Both the position numbers and the translations under genes were made by a program. Shown piece by piece: positions 24,796-33,656 of a stretch of DNA of 64,000 nt (positions are counted from its first letter, which is position 1; each line of letters starts with the position of its first letter). The stretch covers positions 32,119 through 96,118 of the forward strand of contig JAUICL010000007.1 of assembly GCA_030427905.1 (NCBI GenBank). The letters are read 5' to 3'. The notes beneath the pieces were generated by a model that was not told the DNA's origin, did not search any database, and saw nothing but the letters and a program-made list of their open reading frames with translations. This DNA is from Bacteroidia bacterium (lineage in GTDB: Bacteria; Bacteroidota; Bacteroidia; Flavobacteriales_D; Cryomorphaceae).

Positions 24796-27141
24796 ATGAG
24801 ACGGCTTACCCAAAAACAGGCTCGACGATTTTTTAATGTGGCTTTATTTGCCCTAGTCTTTACGTCAGCTAGAGCCCAATACTGTGAACCTTCAGGAGGA
24901 GGTAATACAACCGATGATTGGTTGGCTGGCGTACAGTTTTCAAACATCGATCATACCAGTGGATCTACAGTCTATTCTGATTTTACCGACATAATAGGAA
25001 CGGTTGAGCTGGGAAATTCTTATGAGTTTACTGGCACCATCGGTAATAATGCTGATTGGGATCAGTACTTAACTGTGTATATCGATTTCAACCAAGACGA
25101 AGTCTTCGACGAGCTCACTGAGCGATTTGACCTTGGAACCTGCAATTTTAATGGTTGTACTATTTCAGGTGACATCACTATCCCTGAAGAGGCCGTACCT
25201 GGAGCAACAAGGATGCGGGTGGTCGAAAATTACAATGCGTATACTACCAACGCTTGTGAGCAAAGCTCATATTCTGAAGTAGAAGACTACACCATTTTCG
25301 TAGCTGGCGACTGCACCCCTCCCATTTTCACTTTTGAAATCACTCAAGACTGCGAAACAAACTCCTTTGACGTGGAAGCTTCGCTGAGCGATTTTGGTGG
25401 GAATTCTAATGTCACCATCCACCTTCACCGATCTGACATTGGCGATCTGGAATCATTGACACTTACCGACGATATGGTCGGACAAGCAATAGATGTCATT
25501 TCAAATGTACCATTTGGCGTAACAGTTACGGCAACAGTTGAAAGCGAAGATCCCCAATGCACCATAATAAGAACATGGAACCCCGAAGTAATTTGTGCTC
25601 CAGTTAATAACGAGTGTGAGAGTGCAATTACATTGAGTGGTTGGGAAACTGTTGAGGGCACCACATTGAATGCAACACCGAAACCATATGGAGTTAATTT
25701 TTGTGGTGGACTTTCGAGTTCTTCTTCTCCTGCAGTATGGTATAAATACACGGTCACCGCATATTCTGGCATCAATGTTAGCTTATCATCGAGTGATTAT
25801 AATTCCCGGTTTTATGTTTACGAGGGGATTTGTGGAGACTTAAGTTGTAAGTACAGCTCCAATGGTGAAGCAACCACTTGGCTTACCTCTGCCGGGTATG
25901 AATATTATATCATGGTAACAGGGTCAAGTTCTGGTGAATCCGGAGGGTTCGAACTTAATTTTGAAGTCACAGAATTCCCAGCTTGCGCCTATCCAACTCT
26001 AAATACAACAATGGTGGATGAAAATGGTGAGGCGATCACAGATTGTCTTCAACCAGGAGATACCTACTTTGTTGAAGTTTCCATGACACATTGGGAAGAT
26101 GTATCGTACTACGTTTTAATTGAAAGTCTTAACATTTCGATGGGGAGTAATGAGACTCAGATCTTTGGGCCTTTTGATGCCGGAATAAATACAGAAATTG
26201 ATCTGTTTCCACATCCACCATATGCAGAGTTTTGCTCTATTCACGATATCGTCGAAAGCAATATATGCCCTTCTCTTAATGATGAGTGTGATGACTCAAC
26301 ACCACTTGAGTGCGGTGATTATGTTTTAGGTCATAATATTGATGCTAGTCCGAGTGTAGGCTGCAATGGCAACTTGCGCCGAACGGTTTGGTATTCCTAT
26401 ACGGCTGAAGTCGACGGATCGATATTTCTATCAACCTGCAATCCTGAAACGAATTTTGATACTGATATCAGCATGTACACAGGTTCGTGCAACGGTGAGC
26501 TGGAGTGTTTTGATGGATGGAGCGGCGATGGTTATAATGATGGAAACTCTGGATGTATCTACCAAGGCTTTGCCTCAGAAGGTAGTTTTGATGCTGTAGC
26601 GGGAGAAACATACTACATCGCGCTAAGTGGCTACTCTTTAGCAGAATCTGGAGAATTCGGATTATCTCTCACATGTCTCGGATCAGCCACAGTCGAAGGA
26701 AGTCTTGTGTGGGATGCCGCTTGTGGTGAAAAAACCATGAATGTGGACTTTTACACTCAAGGCACTGATGAAATCTCCAGTTCATATACAACAACGGTCA
26801 GCACAGATGGAGCATTCTACATTCCAAATGTTGATGTAGGCAGCTTCGATGTGGTCATCAAAGTGGATGGATACCTAGCTGTGCTATCTGAAAATTTCGA
26901 AGTGTCGGAAGGGCCCAATTTTATCCCACTACCCGAAATGACAGCTGGGGATATCAACGGAGACAATGCCGTAAACATTCTCGATGTATCCTTTTTGAAT
27001 GCGGCTTTCGGAACCACAACTGAAGCGGCCAATTACAACCCTGACGCTGATATTAACTGCGATGGTGCCATTAACATTCAGGACGTTTCCACCATAAATG
27101 CAGGTTTTGGGCAGACGGGTGCTTATCCGACTTCTTTCTAG
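24796..27141 (+). CDS. Secreted multidomain protein with GEVED-like and dockerin modules
   Basis: A 781-aa exported protein. The ATG at 24796 gives a good signal peptide (basic start, then FFNVALFALVFTSARAQ); in-frame codons farther upstream (from TTG 24727) would bury it. A GEVED-like domain follows near residues 55-150 (VYIDFNQDEVFDELTERFDLGTC). Then come two domains starting NECESAITL and NDECDDSTPLEC, each with a VWYKYT/VWYSYT strand. The C-terminus is a type I dockerin (about 715-777) with two calcium loops, GDINGDNAVNILDVSFLNAAFG and DINCDGAINIQDVSTINAGFG. Many paired Cys fit an extracytoplasmic site. No T9SS sorting domain is present. Confidence 0.85.
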   Translation: MRRLTQKQARRFFNVALFALVFTSARAQYCEPSGGGNTTDDWLAGVQFSNIDHTSGSTVYSDFTDIIGTVELGNSYEFTGTIGNNADWDQYLTVYIDFNQDEVFDELTERFDLGTCNFNGCTISGDITIPEEAVPGATRMRVVENYNAYTTNACEQSSYSEVEDYTIFVAGDCTPPIFTFEITQDCETNSFDVEASLSDFGGNSNVTIHLHRSDIGDLESLTLTDDMVGQAIDVISNVPFGVTVTATVESEDPQCTIIRTWNPEVICAPVNNECESAITLSGWETVEGTTLNATPKPYGVNFCGGLSSSSSPAVWYKYTVTAYSGINVSLSSSDYNSRFYVYEGICGDLSCKYSSNGEATTWLTSAGYEYYIMVTGSSSGESGGFELNFEVTEFPACAYPTLNTTMVDENGEAITDCLQPGDTYFVEVSMTHWEDVSYYVLIESLNISMGSNETQIFGPFDAGINTEIDLFPHPPYAEFCSIHDIVESNICPSLNDECDDSTPLECGDYVLGHNIDASPSVGCNGNLRRTVWYSYTAEVDGSIFLSTCNPETNFDTDISMYTGSCNGELECFDGWSGDGYNDGNSGCIYQGFASEGSFDAVAGETYYIALSGYSLAESGEFGLSLTCLGSATVEGSLVWDAACGEKTMNVDFYTQGTDEISSSYTTTVSTDGAFYIPNVDVGSFDVVIKVDGYLAVLSENFEVSEGPNFIPLPEMTAGDINGDNAVNILDVSFLNAAFGTTTEAANYNPDADINCDGAINIQDVSTINAGFGQTGAYPTSF

Positions 27142-27167
27142 GGAGAAACTATAATGAAGAGTCATTA

Positions 27168-27175
27168 TAGCTTTG
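27168..27175 (+). promoter_or_regulatory. Bacteroidota -7 promoter element TAGCTTTG
   Basis: An exact TAnnTTTG in the gap between the dockerin gene and the deformylase-like gene, 127 nt upstream of the latter's ATG. The leader would be long, so the link is moderate. Confidence 0.45.
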
Positions 27176-27302
27176 TGTTTCAAAGTGCATTTTGGGCATT
27201 CGCATTTTCGGTTTTTGCAGAATTTGCCAGCTTCAAACACTAAAACGTATTATCGAAATTGCTTTCTTATTTTGCCCTGTCAAAACAAATGGAACAGATC
27301 GA

Positions 27303-28037
27303 ATGAATCGACAATTTTTAATGCTCTTGATACTCGTGACTGGTGCTCTCTTTCAATCCTGCTCTCCCCCTGCATCACTGACGTTGGATATCCCAGAACA
27401 AGAGTTTCAGGTGGTTCAGCATATCCACCCCGATAGCACAGGTCGCGATCAGAATGCGCTCTACCAAAGTCCCAGGGCGATACGTGAGAAGGAATTTGGA
27501 ACGCCAGAGCTTAAAACTTTCGTGGATAGCATGTACGCCGTGATGCTCCGAACGGCGGGTGTGGGAATTGCCGCCAATCAGCTCGGAAAGCGCTTGCAGA
27601 TTTTCATCATTGAAGCCAAAATCGATAACCCGCGGTATCAGGTTTTAGGGCCTGTCGAAAAGCAGGTATTTATCAATCCGATTATCACCGATGTTTCTGA
27701 AAAGCGGAAAAACTTCTGGCACGGATGCTTAAGCGCCAAAGGCGAAAAGCGAGGCAATGTGGCGACTTTTGAGTGGATCGAATACGAATGTCAAAATCCA
27801 TCTGGAGAAATCGTCAAAGGGAGACTAGATGGTTTTGCGGCTGTCATTTTCCAGCACGAGTATCGGCACTTGATGAAAGGAACTTATCTGGACCATGCCA
27901 CGCACTTGGAGTCGCGAGAAGAGCTAGACCAAAAAATAGATTCCGGTGAGCTCCCCTTTTTTGATTACGCCAACGACTCCCTACCCCTACTTATCGATGG
28001 CTACCAACTCGGCGTAAAGCTTGAAGACTACCCGTAG
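27303..28037 (+). CDS. Lipoprotein with peptide-deformylase fold
   Basis: A 244-aa protein with a lipoprotein signal (LVTGALFQSC, lipid Cys20) followed by a complete peptide-deformylase-like domain. Motif 1 is GVGIAANQLG (86-95). Motif 2 is HGCLS (140-144), with the metal Cys142 but His in place of the usual Glu before it. Motif 3 is QHEYRHLMKG (184-193), with metal His185/His189 and catalytic Glu186. Normal deformylases are cytosolic and remove formyl from nascent proteins; this one should sit in the envelope. The ATG at 27303 was chosen because it gives the lipobox. The substrate is unknown. Confidence 0.85.
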   Translation: MNRQFLMLLILVTGALFQSCSPPASLTLDIPEQEFQVVQHIHPDSTGRDQNALYQSPRAIREKEFGTPELKTFVDSMYAVMLRTAGVGIAANQLGKRLQIFIIEAKIDNPRYQVLGPVEKQVFINPIITDVSEKRKNFWHGCLSAKGEKRGNVATFEWIEYECQNPSGEIVKGRLDGFAAVIFQHEYRHLMKGTYLDHATHLESREELDQKIDSGELPFFDYANDSLPLLIDGYQLGVKLEDYP

Positions 28038-28081
28038 CATTTTGGGCAGCGGTATGCTGAGCCCTCTGTTCGGCCCTGTAA

Positions 28082-28110
28082 TTTTTCGCATATTTGGGAC
28101 GGACTGGTGG
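28082..28110 (+). repeat. Dispersed cassette-like repeat, copy A
   Basis: TTTTTCGCATATTTGGG followed by ACGGACTGGTGG. It is the most divergent of five copies (others at 31215, 32296, 33061 and 35021). It lies 118 nt upstream of the DUF4932 lipoprotein ATG, in the same direction. Confidence 0.8.
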
Positions 28111-28227
28111 AGTGAAGGGGTGACTTAAATTAGCGACGAAGATTAATGCCAGTTTCAATATTTGAATTGAGTGTTGGAAAAGCACGCTAGATTTCATTTA
28201 GAAAAACGTTTACATAAAACAAAGGCT

Positions 28228-29379
28228 ATGAACAAATTGCTAACGCTTGTTTTACTACTCGCATTGTTTTCGTGCAAAGAAGAAAGCAAAACCCTTCAAG
28301 AGCCTAAAACAGTGGAAGTGGAAATCAATCGAACGATTGAAACTTTTATGATCCTGCGGTCTATTGCTGAGAAAGATCCACTGTTTCAATACCGCGATTC
28401 TACCTACTTAGGAAAACCGATCATGGTGGAAGCCAGAAGAGCGTTTGCAGATTACAAGAATCATCCTGCTGTGGAAGCAACACAAGAGCTGCTCAGCTCT
28501 ACAAGCAGTACTGGTGATTTGATCTTACAGGGTCTACTTTACTTCGAAGAATTGCCTTCAACAGCCCAAAAATTCGAGATTGATTCTGACTACTGGAGTG
28601 CGCGAACTGATTCACTAGCCAATTACGTGGAGACCATTAGCCAGTTTTACCAGAAAGCAAATGTGGAAGCGTTCGTTCAGGAGAATCAAGAATTTTACGA
28701 CCAGGCTATTGCCGAAGCGAAATCCTATCTATCCCCCGCTCTCATCCCAACAATGGAAGGCTATTTCGGGATTGAAAACCATGGATATCGGATGATCCTG
28801 ATCCCCAACTCGCCATTCGGAATGGGCTTTGGAGCGAAAGTAAATTCAGAAGAAGGGGAGATTTTCTACCAAATCATTTCACCCGCCAATGAAATAGAAT
28901 GGAATGAGAATTCGGTGTATTCTACTTATGGATTTTCTGGCGAAGGAGCCAAGGAATACTACCGAGATATGGTGGTACACGAGTTTTGCCATCCATTTGT
29001 AACGCCTTATATCGAGACTAAAGAACTCAAAGCCGAAATTGCCAAAACAGACACCTTGTTTGTTGCACAGCTCGATTCGATCATGTCTCAACAAGGCTAT
29101 AGCACTTGGTGGGCATTTGTAAATGAACACCTCGTGAGACTTGGAGAAATCAGAGTTGCGAATGCTATGGGTATTGAAGACATCGATGAGATGAGAAGAT
29201 TCAATATTGAAGAGAATGGCTTTGTGCTCCTACCCGATGCCGAAGAGCTGGTGCTTCAGTACGAAAACAATAGAGACACCTACCCCACTTTTCGAGAATT
29301 TCTGCCCGTATTGATCGAGCAACTCGAAACGTTTGATAGACAAGTGATAGATCAGAGGCTACAGCCTATAAACAACTGA
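28228..29379 (+). CDS. DUF4932-type lipoprotein, putative zinc metallopeptidase
   Basis: A 383-aa lipoprotein (lipobox LALFSC, Cys16). The zinc motif HEFCH (251-255) sits in a predicted helix. A later VNEHLVR may provide the third ligand. The arrangement resembles DUF4932 proteins of Bacteroidota, which look like metallopeptidases but lack a known substrate. The ATG at 28228 was chosen because it gives a short, clean lipoprotein signal. It is preceded by repeat copy A. It converges on the kelch lipoprotein gene with a 12-nt gap and no hairpin terminator was seen there. Confidence 0.82.
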   Translation: MNKLLTLVLLLALFSCKEESKTLQEPKTVEVEINRTIETFMILRSIAEKDPLFQYRDSTYLGKPIMVEARRAFADYKNHPAVEATQELLSSTSSTGDLILQGLLYFEELPSTAQKFEIDSDYWSARTDSLANYVETISQFYQKANVEAFVQENQEFYDQAIAEAKSYLSPALIPTMEGYFGIENHGYRMILIPNSPFGMGFGAKVNSEEGEIFYQIISPANEIEWNENSVYSTYGFSGEGAKEYYRDMVVHEFCHPFVTPYIETKELKAEIAKTDTLFVAQLDSIMSQQGYSTWWAFVNEHLVRLGEIRVANAMGIEDIDEMRRFNIEENGFVLLPDAEELVLQYENNRDTYPTFREFLPVLIEQLETFDRQVIDQRLQPINN

Positions 29380-29391
29380 TCTTAAAGCGTC

Positions 29392-31056
29392 CTACTGAAT
29401 CTTCCAAATATCATTGACTGGCAAGGCTCCATCTTTACCCATCATAATGTAGAGGGTATTGTTAAACACCACCGTACTATGGCTCTCTCTGGGGCCGTAT
29501 GGATCCTGAATATCAAGTGCTTGCCATTCACCGGTCCAACCGTCAAGTACCCAAATCTCATCCGAATCACCTCCTTTATCTCCACCGGTCAAATAAATAT
29601 CCCCATTGAAAGCTGTGCATTGGTGATTCATTATCGGATCAGGAACAACTTCTGGCTCTTCGACCCAATTCATTCCATCAACGCTTGTCCAAACATCATT
29701 CAGTCTTTGCCCACCAGCAACCCCTCCTATGATGTACATCACATCATCGAGCACGACCACTTGGTGATCTCGTCGCGCAGGAAAGCTGTGGTCACTCACT
29801 TCTGTCCAGGTAATTCCAAAGTCATACGAAACCCAGACATCGTTATTGACAAGGCCGCCAGAGCTTCCGCCTATTAGGTATAAATTCCCTTCGAATTCCA
29901 CCACCTGATGGCCTTGAACCGGACCGTAATGGGTCCCTTCCGAAACAGAGCCTTCCCAGGGCAGCTGTTCCCATGACACCCCATCAGCACTGGTTTGAAT
30001 CGTGTTGCGCTCGCCATTGAATACGTATAGTAGGCCCGCATACGACAGCACTTGCGACTCTGAACTCGGGTGTGGAGCATTCAAATCGAAGACATCGTGT
30101 GCGCGGACTTGCGTCCAGTTAGTTCCATCGGAAGTTTTCCAGACATCATTCCAATCGCCACCATCACCGTTATCCAGCACAAATCCACCGATCACGTAGA
30201 GCTCTCCGTTGTGAACCACAGACTGATGTCCAAACCTTCCAGTCGACTGGAACGGTGCATTCTCCGTTACCAAGGTCAAATTGCCTTGAGATGGTTCTGC
30301 CATCGTTGTGAAGAAGTACAAAGAATCTGACCACCGGTAGGCTCCTTTCGAGTCATATGCAAGCACTTCCCAGATATAATCTGTATCGTAATTCAAACTT
30401 ATGGGCGTCGTAGACAGGTTTGGGTTCATACTCGAAATCAAGCCCGAGCCTCCGGACAAGTAGTCTTCAAGGTATACGTCGTAAAACACAGGGTCTCCAT
30501 CGGGATCTACGGCCTGCTCCCAAGTCAATTGGGGTGAGAGTGGCACATCCGTAGCACCATTCATTGGGCTAAAGAGATTAAATGGAGCTGGAGGATTGTT
30601 GCCTGTTCCATTCTCAGCCGTGATAAAAGAAAATACATTGGTGCTCTTTGTGCTACCACCTTCTTCGTTAAAGGCCACGACGCGCCACGTGTATTCAGTG
30701 CCTTGATCCAAAGCATCGGTCATGGCGTAGTAATTCGTCGAAATATTCTCTTCGAGCACGGTAGATGGCTCCGTCTCGCCAGCACTCGTCAAATCGCCCG
30801 TTTTATCCAGCAGCACCTGATAAGTTATGCTTCCCCCGTTTGGGTCGGTCGATGCCGTCCACGACAGGTATGGTGAGAACACCACATCGGTGGCATTATC
30901 GCTGATAAAGATCAAATTAAAACTCGTGGGCTGCGCGGTCTCTTGGGTTTGTTCATCGTCCTTGTCTTCATCGCAAGATTGAAGAAAAGCAACGGGAGCT
31001 AATAGCAGAACACAAAAAAGGATTCTAGTCCAAGAAGGAAGTAGCGAAGATTTCAT
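29392..31056 (-). CDS. Lipoprotein with fibronectin-III-like and kelch-type propeller domains
   Basis: A 554-aa lipoprotein (lipobox AFLQSC, Cys28, then an acidic DEDKDDEQ linker). Two fibronectin-type-III-like domains follow: SDNATDVVFSPYLSWTASTDPNGG and MNGATDVPLSPQLTWEQAVDPDGD. From about residue 265 to the end, six or so kelch-like repeats appear, each with LYVIGG/LYLIGG, NDVW and W near 50-residue spacing. They should form a beta propeller at the cell surface. Function is probably binding; the ligand is unknown. Confidence 0.85.
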   Translation of the reverse strand: MKSSLLPSWTRILFCVLLLAPVAFLQSCDEDKDDEQTQETAQPTSFNLIFISDNATDVVFSPYLSWTASTDPNGGSITYQVLLDKTGDLTSAGETEPSTVLEENISTNYYAMTDALDQGTEYTWRVVAFNEEGGSTKSTNVFSFITAENGTGNNPPAPFNLFSPMNGATDVPLSPQLTWEQAVDPDGDPVFYDVYLEDYLSGGSGLISSMNPNLSTTPISLNYDTDYIWEVLAYDSKGAYRWSDSLYFFTTMAEPSQGNLTLVTENAPFQSTGRFGHQSVVHNGELYVIGGFVLDNGDGGDWNDVWKTSDGTNWTQVRAHDVFDLNAPHPSSESQVLSYAGLLYVFNGERNTIQTSADGVSWEQLPWEGSVSEGTHYGPVQGHQVVEFEGNLYLIGGSSGGLVNNDVWVSYDFGITWTEVSDHSFPARRDHQVVVLDDVMYIIGGVAGGQRLNDVWTSVDGMNWVEEPEVVPDPIMNHQCTAFNGDIYLTGGDKGGDSDEIWVLDGWTGEWQALDIQDPYGPRESHSTVVFNNTLYIMMGKDGALPVNDIWKIQ

Positions 31057-31365
31057 GACACGAAGTGTAGGTTATGGCTTTCAATGTAGTGAAATACAAC
31101 GAATAAGGAACTTATCTAGTGAAAGTAGTTCGAGACGCAAATGACTATGGGAGAACATAGCTATAGATTCATCGGACTCCAAGAAAACTGCGCCTGAAGC
31201 TTTATAAGCCACCCTTTTTTTTCGCATATTTGAGAAGGACTGGTGGCGATGAGTGGTGAGCTGTTGCGATGGTCTCATATGGTCCATTGTTCGGCGCTCA
31301 AAAGTTATATATCTCCAAGCATCGAATTATATTAGAAATAGTAATTTCGATCTACAGCCTATCTG
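31057..31365. other. Intergenic gap between kelch lipoprotein and fic genes, containing repeat copy B
   Basis: The 309-nt gap separates divergent genes. Apart from repeat copy B at 31215-31246, I see no gene. No exact TAnnTTTG lies in front of either gene. Confidence 0.6.
31215..31246 (+). repeat. Dispersed cassette-like repeat, copy B
   Basis: A T-run, then CGCATATTTGAGAAGG and ACTGGTGG. It ends 120 nt before the fic ATG and points the same way. Confidence 0.85.
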
Positions 31366-32133
31366 ATGAGAGTTACTGAGAAAAAATGCCTTTCAAAATT
31401 CATAGAGACTATTGATGGTGATATTGATCAATTATTGATTCAAAACGCAGACCGTCAAAGGGATATAAATCTCGATTTCAGGGTAAAAACCTCGGCTGTT
31501 TACTCTGCCAATATTGAGGGGAACTCCGTAGATATCAATTCATTTCTGAATTCAGAAGTTTCGAAAGACGCATTTAAACCTCGTAAAGAGATCGATGAAA
31601 TATCTGATCTGGTGAAAGCCTATGAGTTTGCTATCGAGAATGATTTAAGCGAGAAGAATCTACTTGAAGCTCATCGCATTTTATCGGGTACCATCCTGAT
31701 AAAAGGAAAAAGGGGCAAGCACAGAACTGACCGCATGGGCGTCTATGACAATTCAGGGCTCGTATATCTCGCTGTGGAGCCAGAAAATGTGAATCGAGAA
31801 ACGTCGGTCTTATTCGAAGACATCCATCAACTTTTGGAGGAAGAACTCCAAATCAACGAGATCTTCTACCACGCTTCGTTGATTCACTTGAAACTGGCAC
31901 AAATTCACCCATTTTGGGATGGAAACGGCAGAGCATCTCGCCTACTCGAAAAATGGTTCTTAGCTGAAAAGCTCGGTGCTCAGGCCTGGAAAATAGAATC
32001 GGAGCATTTTTACAAGGATAATATCAAGCCGTATTTTAAAAGCATAAATCTAGGAATGGACTATTACACGCTCGACTACGATAACTGCATTCCATTTTTA
32101 ACCATGCTTGTTGATTCGCTAAAGGGCGTTTAG
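31366..32133 (+). CDS. Fic-domain protein (class II, self-inhibited)
   Basis: A 255-aa Fic protein. The catalytic loop is HPFWDGNGRASR (181-192), fully matching HPFx[D/E]GNGRxxR, so AMP transfer (or a related nucleotide transfer) to a target hydroxyl is expected. The N-terminal helix carries SANIEG (47-52), matching the inhibitory motif [S/T]xxxE[G/N]; its Glu51 would occupy the ATP gamma-phosphate site. There is no C-terminal winged-helix domain. It is the first gene of the accessory region and carries repeat copy B upstream and a 23-bp inverted repeat just after its stop. Confidence 0.93.
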   Translation: MRVTEKKCLSKFIETIDGDIDQLLIQNADRQRDINLDFRVKTSAVYSANIEGNSVDINSFLNSEVSKDAFKPRKEIDEISDLVKAYEFAIENDLSEKNLLEAHRILSGTILIKGKRGKHRTDRMGVYDNSGLVYLAVEPENVNRETSVLFEDIHQLLEEELQINEIFYHASLIHLKLAQIHPFWDGNGRASRLLEKWFLAEKLGAQAWKIESEHFYKDNIKPYFKSINLGMDYYTLDYDNCIPFLTMLVDSLKGV

Positions 32134-32158
32134 TAAGGCTGTTGCCTGAAAGCAGATT

Positions 32159-32216
32159 ATATGCAACCCTTTCAGGGTTAAATTACCAGCGTGTTAACCC
32201 TGAAAGGGTTGCATAT
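32159..32216. repeat. Perfect 23-bp inverted repeat with 12-nt spacer
   Basis: The arm 32159-32181 (ATATGCAACCCTTTCAGGG...) is the exact reverse complement of 32194-32216. Each arm also contains the smaller palindrome AACCCT/AGGGTT. It lies 25 nt after the fic stop. No U-run follows, so a classical terminator is not proved; a bidirectional transcript block or a miniature repeat are both possible. Confidence 0.8.
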
Positions 32217-32217
32217 A

Positions 32218-32326
32218 CCTCCCCGTCCCCATCACCACCCAATCACAAGTGATTAGAACGCTTATTTTCAACCACCCAAAAGCCATTTCCCATCATTTTT
32301 TTCGCATATTTGAGAAGGACTGGTGG
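32218..32326 (+). repeat. Dispersed cassette-like repeat, copy C (extended form)
   Basis: The extended element starts CCTCCCCG, contains the hairpin AATCAC-AA-GTGATT (32241-32254), then ATTTTCA, CATCATTTTTTTCGC and the core ending GACTGGTGG (core 32296-32326). About 110 nt are shared with copy E. It ends 121 nt before the antitoxin ATG. Confidence 0.85.
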
Positions 32327-32446
32327 AGTGAAGCGGTGAATCTCGTTACTCGTTATGAAACGGAAAATCTCAGATCCAGCCTGGAAAAAGGAAAGACCAA
32401 TTCACGATCACATTTATCTTCTTACCTTTATTCTAAATCGAAAATC

Positions 32447-32689
32447 ATGAATTCAGCAGACATCAAGGTTGATCTATTTCGTAAGCTGGATGCTTTAAAA
32501 GGCAAAAGTTTAAAAGAAGCTTATGGATTATTGCTGAACTATATCAATAGCCATCAAGACCCGGGAGATTGGAATGATCTGAGCGACGAACAAATTGATG
32601 CATTAAATCTGGGGCTCTCGCAATTAGATCGTGGTGAAGGAAAGTCGCATGAGGACATCATAACGAAGTTTCGCGACAAGTACTCCTGA
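32447..32689 (+). CDS. Antitoxin of a RelE/ParE-type toxin-antitoxin pair
   Basis: An 80-aa protein, MNSADIKVDLFRKL..., ending GLSQLDRGEGKSHEDIITKFRDKYS. The C-terminal segment with a (S)HEDI-K-R motif is common in Bacteroidota antitoxins that neutralise RelE/ParE toxins. The ATG at 32447 was chosen; a longer frame from 32249 would run through the repeat and is not credible. Its TGA overlaps the toxin ATG by one base (TGATG), giving translational coupling. Binding to its own promoter is expected from the family but was not seen. Confidence 0.82.
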   Translation: MNSADIKVDLFRKLDALKGKSLKEAYGLLLNYINSHQDPGDWNDLSDEQIDALNLGLSQLDRGEGKSHEDIITKFRDKYS

Positions 32690-32985
32690 TGGGAAAGAAA
32701 GTGATCTGGTCTCTGGCGGCCGAAGGTGATCTTGAAGATGTGCTTGATTTCCTGAACAAAAAGTGGTCTTCCCGTATTGCTCTTCAGTTTTTAAAAAAGG
32801 TAGAAAATGTGATCGATCTGATTTCTGAAGACCCCAAACTTTTCCCATTGATCCATAAAAAATTGGGTGTGCGAAAATGCGTGCTTACCAAACAGAATTC
32901 GTTGTTTTACAGGGAAAACAAGCGAAATATTGAGATCGTCCGACTGTTTGACACGCGACAAGATCCATCAAAACTAAAGTACTGA
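32689..32985 (+). CDS. RelE/ParE-superfamily toxin
   Basis: A 98-aa protein of the compact RelE/ParE fold: KVIWSLAAEGDLEDVLDFLNKKW, two helices, FPLIHKKLGVRKCVLTKQNSLFYRENKRNIEIVRLFDTRQDPSKL. The Arg/Lys-rich strands and the end RLFDTRQDP are typical. RelE members cut mRNA on the ribosome and ParE members poison gyrase; the sequence alone does not decide which. It overlaps the antitoxin gene by 1 nt. Confidence 0.87.
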   Translation: MGKKVIWSLAAEGDLEDVLDFLNKKWSSRIALQFLKKVENVIDLISEDPKLFPLIHKKLGVRKCVLTKQNSLFYRENKRNIEIVRLFDTRQDPSKLKY

Positions 32986-33020
32986 ATCAAATACCAGTAA
33001 TTGATAGCATTAAAGGCTGT

Positions 33021-33089
33021 ACTCCCTTTCACCATATCCAAATAGCCATTCCCCCATCATTTTTTCGCATATTTGAGAAGGACTGGTGG
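33021..33089 (+). repeat. Dispersed cassette-like repeat, copy D
   Basis: It shares CCATTCCCCCATCATTTTTTC with copy E, followed by GCATATTTGAGAAGG and ACTGGTGG (core 33061-33089). It ends 50 nt before the DUF4304 ATG. Confidence 0.83.
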
Positions 33090-33139
33090 TTACCGTAGGA
33101 CTAGTGTGATACTCTGTTTCAGTGTAACATTGAACAAAA

Positions 33140-33574
33140 ATGAACAGAAAAGAAAAGAGACAAAAAATAGACCAAGCGATAAAGGATATTACAATACCCT
33201 TTTTGCGAGAAAAGGGATTTAAGGGGTCACTGCCACATTTCAGACGACAAAACCCAGATAGAATAAACCTGTTGACCTTTCAGCACAGTCTTTATGACAC
33301 AAAGTTTGTAGTGGAAATAGCCAATTGTCCACCTGAAGGAATAATTACTCACTGGGGACAAGAAATTCCAAAAAATAAAGTCACTGCGCACGACATGGGA
33401 TACAGACTCAGATTAGGTAGCGAAAAGCATAAAAAAGACTACTGGTTTGACTATGGTCAAAAATCCTTTTTCAATAATGTCTACAAAAAATTAGCCAATG
33501 AAATTATCGAACTTTGGGATGAAGCAGAGTCTTGGTGGGACAAAGATCCTTATGAACAAAAACTAAAAAAGTGA
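33140..33574 (+). CDS. DUF4304-like protein
   Basis: A 144-aa cytosolic protein. It starts with a basic helix, then PFLREKGFKGSLPHFRRQNPDRINLLTFQHS, DTKFVVEIANCPPEG and YRLRLG...KDYWFDY, ending in a Trp-rich WDEAESWWDKDP helix. This matches my memory of DUF4304, whose members are often found singly or next to toxin/immunity genes. Function is unknown. The gene is AT-richer than the core genes and follows repeat copy D. Confidence 0.75.
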   Translation: MNRKEKRQKIDQAIKDITIPFLREKGFKGSLPHFRRQNPDRINLLTFQHSLYDTKFVVEIANCPPEGIITHWGQEIPKNKVTAHDMGYRLRLGSEKHKKDYWFDYGQKSFFNNVYKKLANEIIELWDEAESWWDKDPYEQKLKK

Positions 33575-33656
33575 AGTGCTTAAAACAATATCTCTGTGTC
33601 AAGCCCTTAGGGCGAATGCGTATATTCAAAACATTCTAGGTTAGTAAAAAATTGAA

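Larger units (their letters stand above)
32134..32446. other. Intergenic gap with long inverted repeat and repeat copy C
   Basis: A 313-nt gap between fic and the antitoxin gene. It holds the 23-bp inverted repeat (32159-32216) and the longest form of the dispersed repeat (32218-32326). Near its end TACCTTTA (32423-32430) resembles a -7 element with a final A, 17 nt before the antitoxin ATG. Confidence 0.65.

Noticed and set aside
32249..32446. N-terminal extension of the antitoxin frame
   Set aside because: It translates through repeat copy C, while the ATG at 32447 gives a normal antitoxin length and has a -7-like element upstream.
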